DNA of 64,000 nucleotides, taken from positions 1 to 64,000 of the forward strand of contig NZ_QXMG01000010.1 of the NCBI RefSeq assembly GCF_003569765.1. Reading direction: 5' to 3'. Both the position numbers and the translations under genes were made by a program. Below are positions 8,331 to 21,293 of this stretch, piece by piece. The stretch's first letter is position 1. The number at the start of each line of letters is the position of its first letter. The notes beneath the pieces are model-generated. The model was given only the letters and a program-made list of their open reading frames with translations, made no database searches and was not told where the DNA came from. The stretch comes from Caldimonas tepidiphila. Its GTDB lineage: Bacteria > Pseudomonadota > Gammaproteobacteria > Burkholderiales > Burkholderiaceae_C.

Positions 8331-9938
<1,608 letters not shown>

Positions 9939-10269
9939 TGACTTTCTTTCAAGGCGAGGCGCAGCTCCCCGATGGCTCGAAGGCCACGACAAGGGCGCTG
10001 CAGAACGCGAAAACGCGTTCTCGTGTGGGGTCGCAGATCGGAAGGGAAGAGGGGGCGGAAAACGCCCGATCCCCAGCGGTTGAAGCGACGGCATCGCCGC
10101 CAACCAGGACTCAAGACGCGGTGTGGTTCCTGGAGTCGGAACCTGCGGCACCATCGGTGCCCCGGCTTGAAAGGGTCAGAGGGGATGAACGGATCGCAGG
10201 AGACGGCTCCAGCGAAGACCGCGATTGTGCACGAGTTCGGGCCGGCCCGTGCACTCTTACGCGGAAAAG
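9939..10269 (-). promoter_or_regulatory. long untranslated leader region of RhlE copy 1
   Basis: About 330 bases lie between the terminator at 10270-10290 and the helicase start, with no convincing gene on either strand. A possible -10 element (CACAAT) lies near 10227 on the minus strand, but its -35 is poor. If transcription starts there, the leader is roughly 280 nucleotides. DEAD-box helicase genes are often autoregulated through such leaders; this is inference only. Confidence 0.4.
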
Positions 10270-10291
10270 AACCCGCATGTCATGCGGGTTT
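10266..10291 (-). terminator. intrinsic terminator after the barrel-like gene
   Basis: AACCCGCAT (10270-10278) pairs with ATGCGGGTT (10282-10290) around a three-base loop. On the minus strand it is followed by UUCUUUU. It lies 29 bases past the stop of the upstream gene. Confidence 0.8.
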
Positions 10292-10318
10292 GCGAGGATG
10301 GCGGCACTGCCGGGCGGG

Positions 10319-11443
10319 TCACAGTACCGCGGCGTAGCCGAGTGACAGGGTCCTGGAATGGGCGCCCGAGCCGAGCCGGTCGGTGCCCAGCTTCAGCTGC
10401 CAGCCGTGCCAGTTCACGCCGAAGGTGGCGCGACGTTCGTGGAAGCGCCAGCCCAGCTCGGTGCGCAGGAACGGCCAGCGCTGCTGCCAGCTCACTGCCG
10501 GCAGCGCGCCGAAGCCCGGCAGGGCGTCGATCGAGGCGTTCAGCGTGCTGTCCGGGCTCGCCTGCCAGTTCCCGCTCAGCTTCCAGCGCAGCGGCGCATG
10601 GGCGGTGAGGCCGTCCTGGCGGTTGCGGCCCTGCAGCAGCGGCTTGTAGACCACGAAGCCGTCGGCGTCGATGGCCTGTGTGTCCGACGCCAGCGTGAAC
10701 TCCTGGCGCGGCATGCCCTGCCAGTGCAGCCAGCCGGCGTCGCGCACGGAGGCCGCCAGGCCGAAGCGCTCGCCCTGCCAGGACACCCCGGCGCCGAACA
10801 GGAGGCCGGCGCCGTGCGGAGCATGCTCGCGCTGGAACGGGAAGCTCAGGCGATCGTTGAGCTCGCTCGAGCGCAGGTCGAAGCGGTAGGAGTCGCGCGC
10901 GGCGTCGAACTGCACCGGGCCTTCGATGCTGCGTTCGCGCCAGCGTGCCAGCCTCAGTGCCTGGAGCGACAGATGGGCGCGCCAGGCGGGAGCGGGTTCG
11001 AAAGCCCGCTTCAACTCGAGGCCCGCGCCGTTGAAGCCCCGCAGGCGGGCCTCGGTATGCCATTGCGTGTCCGCTTCGGCGCGGGTGTGTCCGGAGCCGT
11101 GCTTCAGCAGGCTGATGGCGTCGCGGTTGACGGTGAGGGTGGCGCGGCTGCGGGCGAGCAGGCTCCAGGTCCACGCGCCGTCGGCACGGCTCAGGCGGGC
11201 TTCGTCGTCGACATAGGCGAGGTTGCGCCGGCCTCGCTCCTGCAACCGCTCGAAATCGTCCTTCTCGAGATCGGCCAGCGGCAGCGGGTCGCTGTGGCGA
11301 TCGGTCTGCAACTGGAACTGCCACTGCGGGCTGGCGCCATGCACCGCGGGGGCGACGCCCAGGACCATCCAGCAGATCCAGGACCAGCGGCCCGTGCGAG
11401 AGGGGACCCGGGCGGCCTCGGGAGTCGGGGGGCAATGCTTCAT
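10319..11443 (-). CDS. exported protein of unknown function, possible outer-membrane barrel
   Basis: I do not recognise a family. The 374-residue product starts MKHCPPTPEAARVPSR, with a hydrophobic segment (WSWICWMVLGVAPAVHG) ending in AVHG-A, consistent with a signal peptide. The mature part has many alternating hydrophobic/polar stretches, abundant Trp, Arg and Gly, and a final strand-like LSLGYAAVL, as in outer-membrane beta-barrels; the last residue is Leu rather than the usual Phe. It lies downstream of the Ala-Pro lipoprotein on the same strand, each with its own terminator. The ATG at 11441-11443 was chosen because it gives the signal peptide; the frame stays open to 11536. Barrel topology is inference. 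Confidence 0.6.
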   Translation of the reverse strand: MKHCPPTPEAARVPSRTGRWSWICWMVLGVAPAVHGASPQWQFQLQTDRHSDPLPLADLEKDDFERLQERGRRNLAYVDDEARLSRADGAWTWSLLARSRATLTVNRDAISLLKHGSGHTRAEADTQWHTEARLRGFNGAGLELKRAFEPAPAWRAHLSLQALRLARWRERSIEGPVQFDAARDSYRFDLRSSELNDRLSFPFQREHAPHGAGLLFGAGVSWQGERFGLAASVRDAGWLHWQGMPRQEFTLASDTQAIDADGFVVYKPLLQGRNRQDGLTAHAPLRWKLSGNWQASPDSTLNASIDALPGFGALPAVSWQQRWPFLRTELGWRFHERRATFGVNWHGWQLKLGTDRLGSGAHSRTLSLGYAAVL

Positions 11444-11520
11444 GGGATGGGGACAGTTCAGGGCGGGATTTGCGGGCCGGCCTCCGTCCGGGGGAGCGGA
11501 GGCGGGCATCCCGGGCCTGG

Positions 11521-11547
11521 AAAAAGGGCCCGGCATGCCGGGCCCTT
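11521..11547 (-). terminator. intrinsic terminator of the Ala-Pro lipoprotein gene
   Basis: An eleven-base near-perfect palindrome (AAGGGCCCGGC with GCCGGGCCCTT) is followed on the minus strand by UUUUU. It starts 26 bases past the stop codon. Confidence 0.88.
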
Positions 11548-11572
11548 GTCGGTGGCAACAGGGACGCGAGGC

Positions 11573-14173
11573 TCAGTTGGGCCGGGTGAAGTCCAGCGAC
11601 AGGAAGGTGCCGTCGCTGAAGGTCATGATTCCGGTGCCCAGATCCAGTTCGCCCACCTTGGTGCTGTTGTTGAGCATCAGGTCAGCGCGCAGGTCGCCCT
11701 TCGTCACCTTCATCGACAGGCCCGACTTCGCCTCGTTCAGCGTGAGGGCGGGCAGGCCGGCGCCGTTGCGGAACGCGGTGACGTTGACCGTCATGCGCGG
11801 CGTGCCGGAGACCAGGCTGCGGTACTGGAGCGTCACCGGGGCGGCATATCGGTCATGACTGTTCTGCGAGGCTCCGAGCGTGAACTCCAGCACCGGCCGG
11901 GTGGGTGCAGTGACCTTGCCGACGAAGCTCAGGTCGGCGCGCAGGTAGTTCGTTGCCGAGGTGGGCAGCCTCTCCTCGAACTGGTCGAAGCGCGATACCG
12001 AGACATCCAGCTTGCCCGACATGAACTCCTTCGTCACGCCCGCGTCGATCGTGCGCAGTGCGCCGGCAAGGACGAACTTCGTCGGGGCATGCGTCGTCAG
12101 CGACTTGCTCCACACCGAGTCTGTGGCGGCGAAGGTGCCTTCGAACTCGGCGCCCGGCGTGGTCCAGGCGACGTTGAGGGACGCAGCGGAGAGTTCGCCG
12201 CCCGCGGACTCCACGGCGCCAGGATGGTGCGGGGCCACGATGGTGCCGTTGCTGTCGCGCGAGACCGGAATCTCCGAAACGCTGCCCGATTTGATGGTCA
12301 GCTTGCTCAGCTGACGGTCCTGGGCATCGAATGCCGTGACGGAGCCCGCGATCGTGCTGACGGAGTCCTTCGCGCCGTTGATCGTGCGGGTGCCGCTCAG
12401 GTTCCAGCCGTGATAGGCGTTCACGAGCGCCGTGCCTCCCATCTCGAAGGCGCCAGGCAGCTTGCCGTCGATGGCGTAGGAGACGATGCTGCCCTGGGCG
12501 TTGGTCGTCGTCGTCACCTGGCCGCCGTAGACATCGCTCAGCGAATTGTTGGCGAGCAGCGTATTGCTGGCGCTGATGAAGATGCGCTGGCGAGCGCGGG
12601 CCTGGTAGTCGAAGCTGCCCGGCGTCGCGGTCGGTGTGAGAGAGAAGCCGTGGCGCCACTCGTGGCGCTCGCCGTTCTGGGTGATCGTGGCGTAGAAGTT
12701 GGCCGCGCAGCCGATGTAGTTGGCATTGGCCGGCCCGGTCGCGAGAGTCGTCAGCGCGCTGTTCTGGAACAGTTGGCAGCCGACGGCGTTCAGCCAGGAC
12801 AGGTTGCCGTCGCCGGTGGAGAGTGCGCCGGGGGCCCGGGCAATGGTGGGCACCGTGACGCGACCCGCCTTGTAGTCGTTGTAGAGCTCGATGCCCATCA
12901 GCAGCGTGCCCGCGTCCTTGATCAGCATCTCCGCCGGGGCCTGCACGCCCGCCATGGCGTCGCGGAACTTGAGCGCTTCGACCTTCACCTCGCCGGCGCC
13001 GATCGTGCCGGACGAGAACAGGAACAGCGTGGTCCAGTCGCTCTTGATTTCCGTGAAGAGGTGCTTGGCGGAAGCGATCGCGGTGGCCGCGGGATCCGCC
13101 GGTGCGGGAGCAGGTGCCGGTGCCGGGGCAGGTGCGGGAGCAGGTGCAGGTGCAGGTGCAGGTGCAGGTGCAGGTGCAGGTGCAGGTGCAGGTGCAGGTG
13201 CCGGTGCCGGTGCCGGTGCCGGTGCCGGTGCCGGTGCCGGTGCCGGTGCCGGTGCCGGTGCCGGTGCCGGTGCCGGTGCCGGTGCCGGAGCAGGTGCCAC
13301 GGGCGTGCATGCCTCACCCGTGCAGCCCAGATTCCCGACGACGCTGACGAGCAGGGCCGGCGCGACCGAGCCGCGCAGCGCGTCGTCGTTCAGCACGGTG
13401 TTGACCGCCGACGCCAGGGCGCCCGAGACATCGACCGTGCCTGCACTGAGCTTGAGGGTGGTGGTGGAGGCGGCCTCTGCCATCTTCTCGACCACGCACT
13501 TCACCTGGCTGCCCGCCGAGTCGACGGCGCAACCCATCGCGCCGTCGTTGGCGAGCCGGGAGACTGCCGTCAGCAGCACCGCCATCTTCTGCTCGTCGGG
13601 GCTGCTCGCGTTGCTGGTGCTCTTCACCTCGACCGCGCTGGGGTTGAAGCCGAGCAGTTGCGTGACGGTCGAGATCGCCTGGCTGGCGGAGGCGGCACTC
13701 ACGCCACCGGCGGACTTCTCGGCGGCGGAGACGGCCATCTCGCTGAACGGCGTGATGTTCGCGCTGGTGGTGACGGTGCCCGTGCTCGTCGGCACGAGCA
13801 GCGAACGCATCGTGAAGCCGGCCGGCAGGGGCTTCGACTGACCGCTCACCTCGTCGAGATGGGTGGTGCCGGCTTGCGCGGTCACCTTGATGACGTAGGG
13901 CTGGGACTGGGTGGCCGGGAAGCTCAGGGTGTAGCGACCGTTCTGATCGGTCAGCACCGGAGGCACCAAGGGCGTGGGGTTGACGGAGCCGTCGGCATTG
14001 ACTGCATGGGCGGACACCAGAGCATTGGCCATCAGGCCCTTCGCCGCCGTGCCGCTCAGCGACATGCGGGCGCTGGTGTCATTCGACGTGGTGGTCGTGC
14101 TGCTGCCGCCGCCGCCACAAGCCGCCAACAGGCCGGCGCTCAACATTGCGGCCCATAGAACCTTCTGGTGCAT
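11573..14173 (-). CDS. large surface or periplasmic lipoprotein with 33 Ala-Pro repeats
   Basis: An 866-residue lipoprotein of unknown function. The N-terminus MHQKVLWAAMLSAGLLAACGGGG carries a lipobox (LLAAC), then a Gly/Ser/Thr-rich spacer. Residues about 35-90 look like a carboxypeptidase-regulatory-like sandwich domain (SGTAAKGLMANALVSAHAVN, NGRYTLSFPA). A helical domain follows to about residue 285. Next is a rigid linker of 33 Ala-Pro dipeptides, then about 510 residues rich in beta strand (NGSVSEIPVSR and similar) with no family I can name. I use the ATG at 14171-14173, because GGAAGG lies 6-12 bases before it; the ATG at 14186-14188 has no ribosome site. Its own terminator makes it a single-gene unit. 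Confidence 0.7.
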   Translation of the reverse strand: MHQKVLWAAMLSAGLLAACGGGGSSTTTTSNDTSARMSLSGTAAKGLMANALVSAHAVNADGSVNPTPLVPPVLTDQNGRYTLSFPATQSQPYVIKVTAQAGTTHLDEVSGQSKPLPAGFTMRSLLVPTSTGTVTTSANITPFSEMAVSAAEKSAGGVSAASASQAISTVTQLLGFNPSAVEVKSTSNASSPDEQKMAVLLTAVSRLANDGAMGCAVDSAGSQVKCVVEKMAEAASTTTLKLSAGTVDVSGALASAVNTVLNDDALRGSVAPALLVSVVGNLGCTGEACTPVAPAPAPAPAPAPAPAPAPAPAPAPAPAPAPAPAPAPAPAPAPAPAPAPAPAPAPAPAPAPAPAPAPADPAATAIASAKHLFTEIKSDWTTLFLFSSGTIGAGEVKVEALKFRDAMAGVQAPAEMLIKDAGTLLMGIELYNDYKAGRVTVPTIARAPGALSTGDGNLSWLNAVGCQLFQNSALTTLATGPANANYIGCAANFYATITQNGERHEWRHGFSLTPTATPGSFDYQARARQRIFISASNTLLANNSLSDVYGGQVTTTTNAQGSIVSYAIDGKLPGAFEMGGTALVNAYHGWNLSGTRTINGAKDSVSTIAGSVTAFDAQDRQLSKLTIKSGSVSEIPVSRDSNGTIVAPHHPGAVESAGGELSAASLNVAWTTPGAEFEGTFAATDSVWSKSLTTHAPTKFVLAGALRTIDAGVTKEFMSGKLDVSVSRFDQFEERLPTSATNYLRADLSFVGKVTAPTRPVLEFTLGASQNSHDRYAAPVTLQYRSLVSGTPRMTVNVTAFRNGAGLPALTLNEAKSGLSMKVTKGDLRADLMLNNSTKVGELDLGTGIMTFSDGTFLSLDFTRPN
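13101..13298 (-). repeat. 33-unit GGTGCN hexamer tandem repeat coding (Ala-Pro)33
   Basis: The plus strand shows 33 consecutive six-base units. After seven mixed units come nine identical GGTGCA units (13143-13196), then fifteen identical GGTGCC units (13197-13286), then two mixed ones. On the coding strand each unit gives Ala-Pro (GCA followed by CCT or CCG). The two homogeneous blocks look like separate slippage or recombination expansions. Unit length is a multiple of three, so changes alter linker length, not frame. Confidence 0.95.
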
Positions 14174-14550
14174 TCCTTTTCCTTCCATGGTTTACAAGAT
14201 GCATCTCGCCGATACGATCGGCAACAGATGTTATTGAAGTTTTGGAATGTTTCCCGAGGTGCTGCAGGCGCAACGACGCCGGAGGCAGGAGGGCGTGAAT
14301 TCGATCACCGAAATCGCGGGCCGGGGAGGGCGAGACGCCCCGGGTGGCTCCAGGGCCGGCGCGACGGGCGTGCGCCGGAGCGTGTGTGCAATCCTCGGCC
14401 CGGATCGCGACAGGCCCGCCTCGCCTCGCGCTCGCCGGCCACGGCTCGCGCACGGCGGCTGCCCGGCACCCGGAGGGCGGGAAAGGCGATGGGGGGCTTC
14501 GGGTCCGGCACCGGCGCCTGCATTGGGCGCAGGCAGGGGCCGCTCCGGTC
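14174..14550. other. gene-free stretch upstream of the lipoprotein gene
   Basis: I see no convincing gene here. It should hold the minus-strand promoter of the lipoprotein. A small inverted repeat, CCGAT-ACG-ATCGG, at 14209-14221 lies about 40 bases before the start codon and could be an operator. The nearby sequence is more AT-rich than average. Frames open on both strands here are arginine-rich and look like chance. Confidence 0.4.
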
Positions 14551-14577
14551 AAGAAAAAGGCCGGCGGAGGCCGGCCT
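14551..14577 (-). terminator. intrinsic terminator of the second RhlE gene
   Basis: AGGCCGGC (14558-14565) pairs with GCCGGCCT (14570-14577), followed on the minus strand by UUUUUCUU. A second perfect nine-base stem at 14598-14618 (CCCGGCGAC with GTCGCCGGG) lies between it and the helicase stop. Confidence 0.85.
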
Positions 14578-14625
14578 GCGACGCATGTTCCGCTGCACCC
14601 GGCGACAGGGTCGCCGGGCGCCGGA

Positions 14626-16125
<1,500 letters not shown>

Positions 16126-16482
16126 GGAGGAAGCCCGTGCAACGGGCTGCGGTCCTGCCTGCTACCGCCGGGATTCGGGGGCACCAGTCGGAGGCAAAGG
16201 AAGTTTGCAGAGGTCGGAAACGACTGCGGCACCTTGACTGGAGGAGGTGCCGCGCAACCATTGTAGGCCGCGTGCCGGTTTCAGGTGGCGCCGCCGGCCG
16301 GGAAGCCGTATTTCCGGTGGGCACGGGGCCCGTCCGGCCGGGCGGCGACAGGGCGCGGGCGGGTCCCGGCGCAGCGTCGTACGCCCCTTTGCGGGGGCGG
16401 CGGCGCGGAAGCGGCGACAATACGCACATTCCTCCCGGTTTTCTCCGGACTCCCCTTCCCAGCTAGCGAACACTCTTCAGAG
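16126..16482. promoter_or_regulatory. divergent promoter region between rhlE copy 2 and ettA
   Basis: 357 bases without a gene. It should contain the promoters of both flanking genes. A GACAAT element at 16416-16421 could be the -10 for ettA, but I see no matching -35. Small open frames here are arginine/proline-rich and were rejected. Confidence 0.45.
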
Positions 16483-18147
<1,665 letters not shown>

Positions 18148-18168
18148 GCCGAGCCCTCCCGGACGCCG

Positions 18169-18212
18169 AAGGCGCCGGTGCCCCCGCTGCAGGGGGCACC
18201 GGCGCCTTTTTC
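18169..18212 (+). terminator. intrinsic terminator of ettA
   Basis: A perfect 17-base stem (AAGGCGCCGGTGCCCCC with its complement), a six-base loop and a T5 tail, 21 bases after the ettA stop. It also faces the end of the convergent NDH-2 gene. Confidence 0.93.
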
Positions 18213-18225
18213 ATTGCGGCGGGGA

Positions 18226-19683
18226 TCAGTGCGGCCGGGGCGCGGCTTGTCGTGGCGCCTCCTGCGCGACGGCGGGCCGGCCGATGTCCCAGCCGGGCGT
18301 CGCGCTCGGCCCGGGCTGCTGCTCGGCGGGCGCGGGCGGCGGCTCGCGCTCGATCATCACCCGTGCATTGCGCTCGAAGGTCACGTAGGACCAGGCCCAG
18401 TCGGTCATCGCCGCGAGCCGGTGGCGGAAGCCGATCAGGAACCAGATGTGCACGAAGAGCCAGAACAGCCAGGCCGCGTAGCCGCTGAAGCGCCGACGCC
18501 CGAGCAGCGGGAACTCCACGTCGGCCACCGCCGCCTTGCGCCCGATCGTCGCGAGCGAGCCGTAGTCGACGTAGTGGAAGGGGCGGGTCGGCTCGCCGCG
18601 CAGGCGGCGCAGGATGCACGCGGCGGCATGGCGGCCCATCTGCTTGGCGGCGGGGCTGACGCCCGGCACCGGCACCGGCTCGCCGCGCTGTCCCGGGCGC
18701 GGGTGGCTCAGCGCCGCCGCCATGTCGCCGATCACCGAGATTTCCGGATGGCCCTCGATGCTCAGGTCCGGCCCGACCGGCACCCGGCCGGCCCGGTCGA
18801 GCGTGACGCCGGTGCCCTCCGCCAGCACCTTGCCGAGCGGCGACGCCGCGACGCCCGCGGCCCAGACGACGGTGCGGCTGACGAGCTCGTGCTCCCGGCC
18901 GTCCTCGCCCAGGTAACGCAGGCCGCGCGCATGGATGTCGGTGACGCGGCAGCCGGTGCGCACCTCGACGCCGAGGCGCTGCAGCTGCGCGCGGGCCTTC
19001 TCCGACAGCTCCTCCCCGTAGGCCGACAGCAGCCGCGGCGAGCCCTCGATCAGCACCACGCGCGCCTGGCGCGTGTCGACGCGGCGGAACTGATCGGGCA
19101 GCGTGTGGCGCGCGACCTCGATCAGCGTGCCGGCCATCTCGACGCCGGTGGGCCCGCCGCCGATCACCGCGAAAGTGAGCCACTCCTCGTGCCGCTCGGG
19201 GTAGCGCTCGGCCTGCTCGAAGGCCTTGAGCACGCGGTTGCGCAGCTCCATCGCGTCGGCGAGGGTCTTGAGGCCCGGCGCGTGCTCGGCCCACTCGTCA
19301 TGGCCGAAGTAGCTGTGGCCCGAGCCGGCAGCGACGATCAGGTGCTCGTAGGGCAGGGCGGTGCCGTCGTCGAGCCGCACGAGGCGCGCGGCGACGTCGA
19401 TGCCGGTGACGGTGGCCAGCAGCACCGTCAGGTGCCCGCGGCGGATCTGCTCGCGCAGCACGTGCCGGATCGGCGCCGAGATCGCCGGCGCGCTCATCCC
19501 GGCGGTCGCCACCTGGTAGAGCAGCGGCTGGAACAGGTGGTGGTTGGTGCGGTCCACCAGCGTCACCTCGACGTGGTCGCAGGCGAGCTCGCGCGCGGCC
19601 TCGAGCCCGCCGAAGCCGCAGCCGATGATCACGACGCGCGGCTTCGACGGCGGGGGCGTGGGCGGGGGCAGGGTGGGGGGCAT
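18226..19683 (-). CDS. ndh: type II NADH:quinone oxidoreductase-like flavoprotein
   Basis: A 485-residue NDH-2-type protein that would oxidise NADH and reduce quinone at the inner membrane without pumping protons. FAD site: VVIIGCGFGGLEAAREL (residues 17-33). The family hallmark HHLFQPLLYQVATAG lies near residue 47, the NAD site AVIGGGPTGVEMAG near residue 171, and the second FAD segment SVIGDMAA near residue 310. Near residues 395-420 is a hydrophobic stretch (SGYAAWLFWLFVHIWFLIGF) that anchors to the membrane, followed by a conserved YVTFERNARV. The N-terminal 15 and C-terminal 45 residues are proline-rich extensions. It is divergent from the DUF1415 gene. Confidence 0.9.
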   Translation of the reverse strand: MPPTLPPPTPPPSKPRVVIIGCGFGGLEAARELACDHVEVTLVDRTNHHLFQPLLYQVATAGMSAPAISAPIRHVLREQIRRGHLTVLLATVTGIDVAARLVRLDDGTALPYEHLIVAAGSGHSYFGHDEWAEHAPGLKTLADAMELRNRVLKAFEQAERYPERHEEWLTFAVIGGGPTGVEMAGTLIEVARHTLPDQFRRVDTRQARVVLIEGSPRLLSAYGEELSEKARAQLQRLGVEVRTGCRVTDIHARGLRYLGEDGREHELVSRTVVWAAGVAASPLGKVLAEGTGVTLDRAGRVPVGPDLSIEGHPEISVIGDMAAALSHPRPGQRGEPVPVPGVSPAAKQMGRHAAACILRRLRGEPTRPFHYVDYGSLATIGRKAAVADVEFPLLGRRRFSGYAAWLFWLFVHIWFLIGFRHRLAAMTDWAWSYVTFERNARVMIEREPPPAPAEQQPGPSATPGWDIGRPAVAQEAPRQAAPRPH

Positions 19684-19778
19684 GGCGGTCTTCTCCGGTT
19701 CGCGGATGCGGCAAGCGACGTGCCGCGCTTGACGGCGCGCCGCCCGTGGCCTTGCCGCTGTGGCTACACTGCCCGCCC

Positions 19779-20360
19779 ATGAACGAGCAGCCTTTGGACG
19801 CCGAGCGCGTCATTGCCGAGATGCGCAACTGGGTCGACCGCGCGGTGATCGGCCTGAATCTCTGTCCCTTCGCCAAGTCGGTGCAGGTCAAGGGGCAGGT
19901 CCGCTATGTCGTGAGCCGGGCCACCGAGCCCGAGGCGTTGCTCGCGGAGCTGGCGCAGGAGCTGCAGCGGCTCGCCGACACCGACCCGGAGCTCACCGAC
20001 ACGACGCTGCTGATGCATCCGCTCGTGCTTCAGGACTTCCTCGACTTCAACGACTTCCTCGGCGCCGCCGAGGCGCTGCTCGAGGACCTGGAGCTCGACG
20101 GCATCCTGCAGGTGGCGAGCTTCCACCCGCAGTTCCAGTTCGCCGACGCGTCGCCCGACGACATCACCAACCACACCAACCGCGCGCCCTGGCCGACGCT
20201 GCACCTGCTGCGCGAGGAGAGCATCGACCGCGCGGTGGCCGCGATCCCCGACGCGGAGGCGATCTACGAGGCCAACATCGAGACGATGCGGCGGCTCGGC
20301 CCCGAGGGCCTGGAGCGCGTGCTGCGCGGCGAGGACGCGGGCGATGAGCGCGGCGCCTGA
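19779..20360 (+). CDS. DUF1415 family protein
   Basis: A 193-residue protein of the DUF1415 family (function unknown). Features typical of the family are VIGLNLCPFAKSV near residue 25, LMHPLVLQDFLDFNDFL near residue 79 and LQVASFHPQFQFAD near residue 109, followed by the DDITNHTNRAPWPTLHLLREESI segment. The conserved Cys and His residues suggest a metal or redox site, but no biochemistry is known to me. The ATG at 19779-19781 gives the family start. The EI24 gene begins 30 bases downstream, so the genes at 19779-22099 look like one operon. Confidence 0.9.
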   Translation: MNEQPLDAERVIAEMRNWVDRAVIGLNLCPFAKSVQVKGQVRYVVSRATEPEALLAELAQELQRLADTDPELTDTTLLMHPLVLQDFLDFNDFLGAAEALLEDLELDGILQVASFHPQFQFADASPDDITNHTNRAPWPTLHLLREESIDRAVAAIPDAEAIYEANIETMRRLGPEGLERVLRGEDAGDERGA

Positions 20361-20390
20361 GCGCCGCGCCGCCGCCGGGGAGGCGCCGCG

Positions 20391-21293
20391 ATGATGCGGC
20401 CGGTGCTCGACGCGCTGTGGCGCGCCGCGGCCTACTGCCTGCATCCGCGCGTGGTGCTGTACTCGATCGCGCCGGTGGTGCTGGTGGCGGGCCTCGCGCT
20501 GCTGCTCGGCTACTTCTTCTGGGGTGACGCGGTGGCGGCGATCCGTGCCCAGTTGGAGGGCTGGGCGCTGGTGCAAACCGTCACGCTGCTTCTCGAGTCG
20601 ATCGGCTGGGAAGGTTTTCGCAGCGTGATGGCGCCGCTGATCCTCGTCGCGCTCGCGGTGCCCGTGCTGGTGGTGCTGACGCTGCTGCTGGTGTCGGTGC
20701 TGATGACGCCGGGCATCGTCACGCTGGTGACGACGCGGCGCTTCCCGCGCCTGGAGCGCCGCCACGGCGAGAGCTTCCTCGCCAGCGTGCTGCACTCGCT
20801 CGGCGTCTCGCTGCTCGCACTCGCCGCGCTCGCGGTGAGCCTGCCCTTCTGGCTGATCCCGCCGCTGGCGCTGCTGCTGCCGCCGCTGGTGTGGGGCTGG
20901 CTGACCTGCCGCGTGATGGCCTTCGACGCGCTGGCCGACCACGCCAGCCGCGAGGAGCGGCTCGAGCTGATGCACAGGCACCGCTGGCCGCTGCTGGGCC
21001 TCGGCGTGATCTGCGGCTACCTGGGCGCGGCGCCCTCGCTGCTGTGGGCCTTCGGCGCCTTCACGCTGATCCTTGCTCCGCTGCTGCTGGCGGTGTCGGT
21101 CTGGCTCTACACGCTGGTGTTCGCGTTCTCGTCGCTGTGGTTCGCGCACTACCTGCTCGCCGCGCTCGCGGCGCTGCGGGCCGAGCGCGACAGCGCCGCC
21201 GCGGGCGAGCTGCCCCTCGTCGAGCGGGTGGAGGGCGTGCCGCCCGCGCTGGCCCCCGCCCCGGCTCCCATGCTCCCAGGAGATTCCGCATGA
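20391..21293 (+). CDS. EI24 domain membrane protein (CysZ-like superfamily)
   Basis: A 300-residue integral membrane protein of the EI24 family, which also contains the sulfate transporter CysZ. Five or six hydrophobic segments are visible: residues about 20-40, 85-105, 125-165, 205-225 and 230-260. The conserved central part has MTPGIVTLVTTRRFPRLERR near residue 105. The C-terminal 40 residues are hydrophilic and proline-rich. It overlaps the start of the next gene by four bases (ATGA at 21290-21293), so translation is probably coupled. The transported substrate, if any, is unknown. Confidence 0.85.
   Translation: MMRPVLDALWRAAAYCLHPRVVLYSIAPVVLVAGLALLLGYFFWGDAVAAIRAQLEGWALVQTVTLLLESIGWEGFRSVMAPLILVALAVPVLVVLTLLLVSVLMTPGIVTLVTTRRFPRLERRHGESFLASVLHSLGVSLLALAALAVSLPFWLIPPLALLLPPLVWGWLTCRVMAFDALADHASREERLELMHRHRWPLLGLGVICGYLGAAPSLLWAFGAFTLILAPLLLAVSVWLYTLVFAFSSLWFAHYLLAALAALRAERDSAAAGELPLVERVEGVPPALAPAPAPMLPGDSA

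Noticed and set aside
9939-10154. Upstream in-frame extension of RhlE copy 1
   Set aside because: The extension is Pro/Arg-rich with no similarity pattern, and the start at 9938 gives the usual RhlE N-terminus.
13101-13298. Regular repeats resembling a CRISPR array
   Set aside because: Six-base units without spacers, inside a coding gene; this is a simple tandem repeat.
10358-14158. 1266-residue open frame on the plus strand, with Arg/Gly/Cys runs
   Set aside because: It lies antisense to three features including the Ala-Pro tract, has no domain-like sequence, and arises from high GC content and the hexamer repeat.
16285-16482. In-frame extension upstream of ettA
   Set aside because: Arg/Gly/Pro-rich and not conserved; the MAQYVFTMNRVSK start is diagnostic for EttA.
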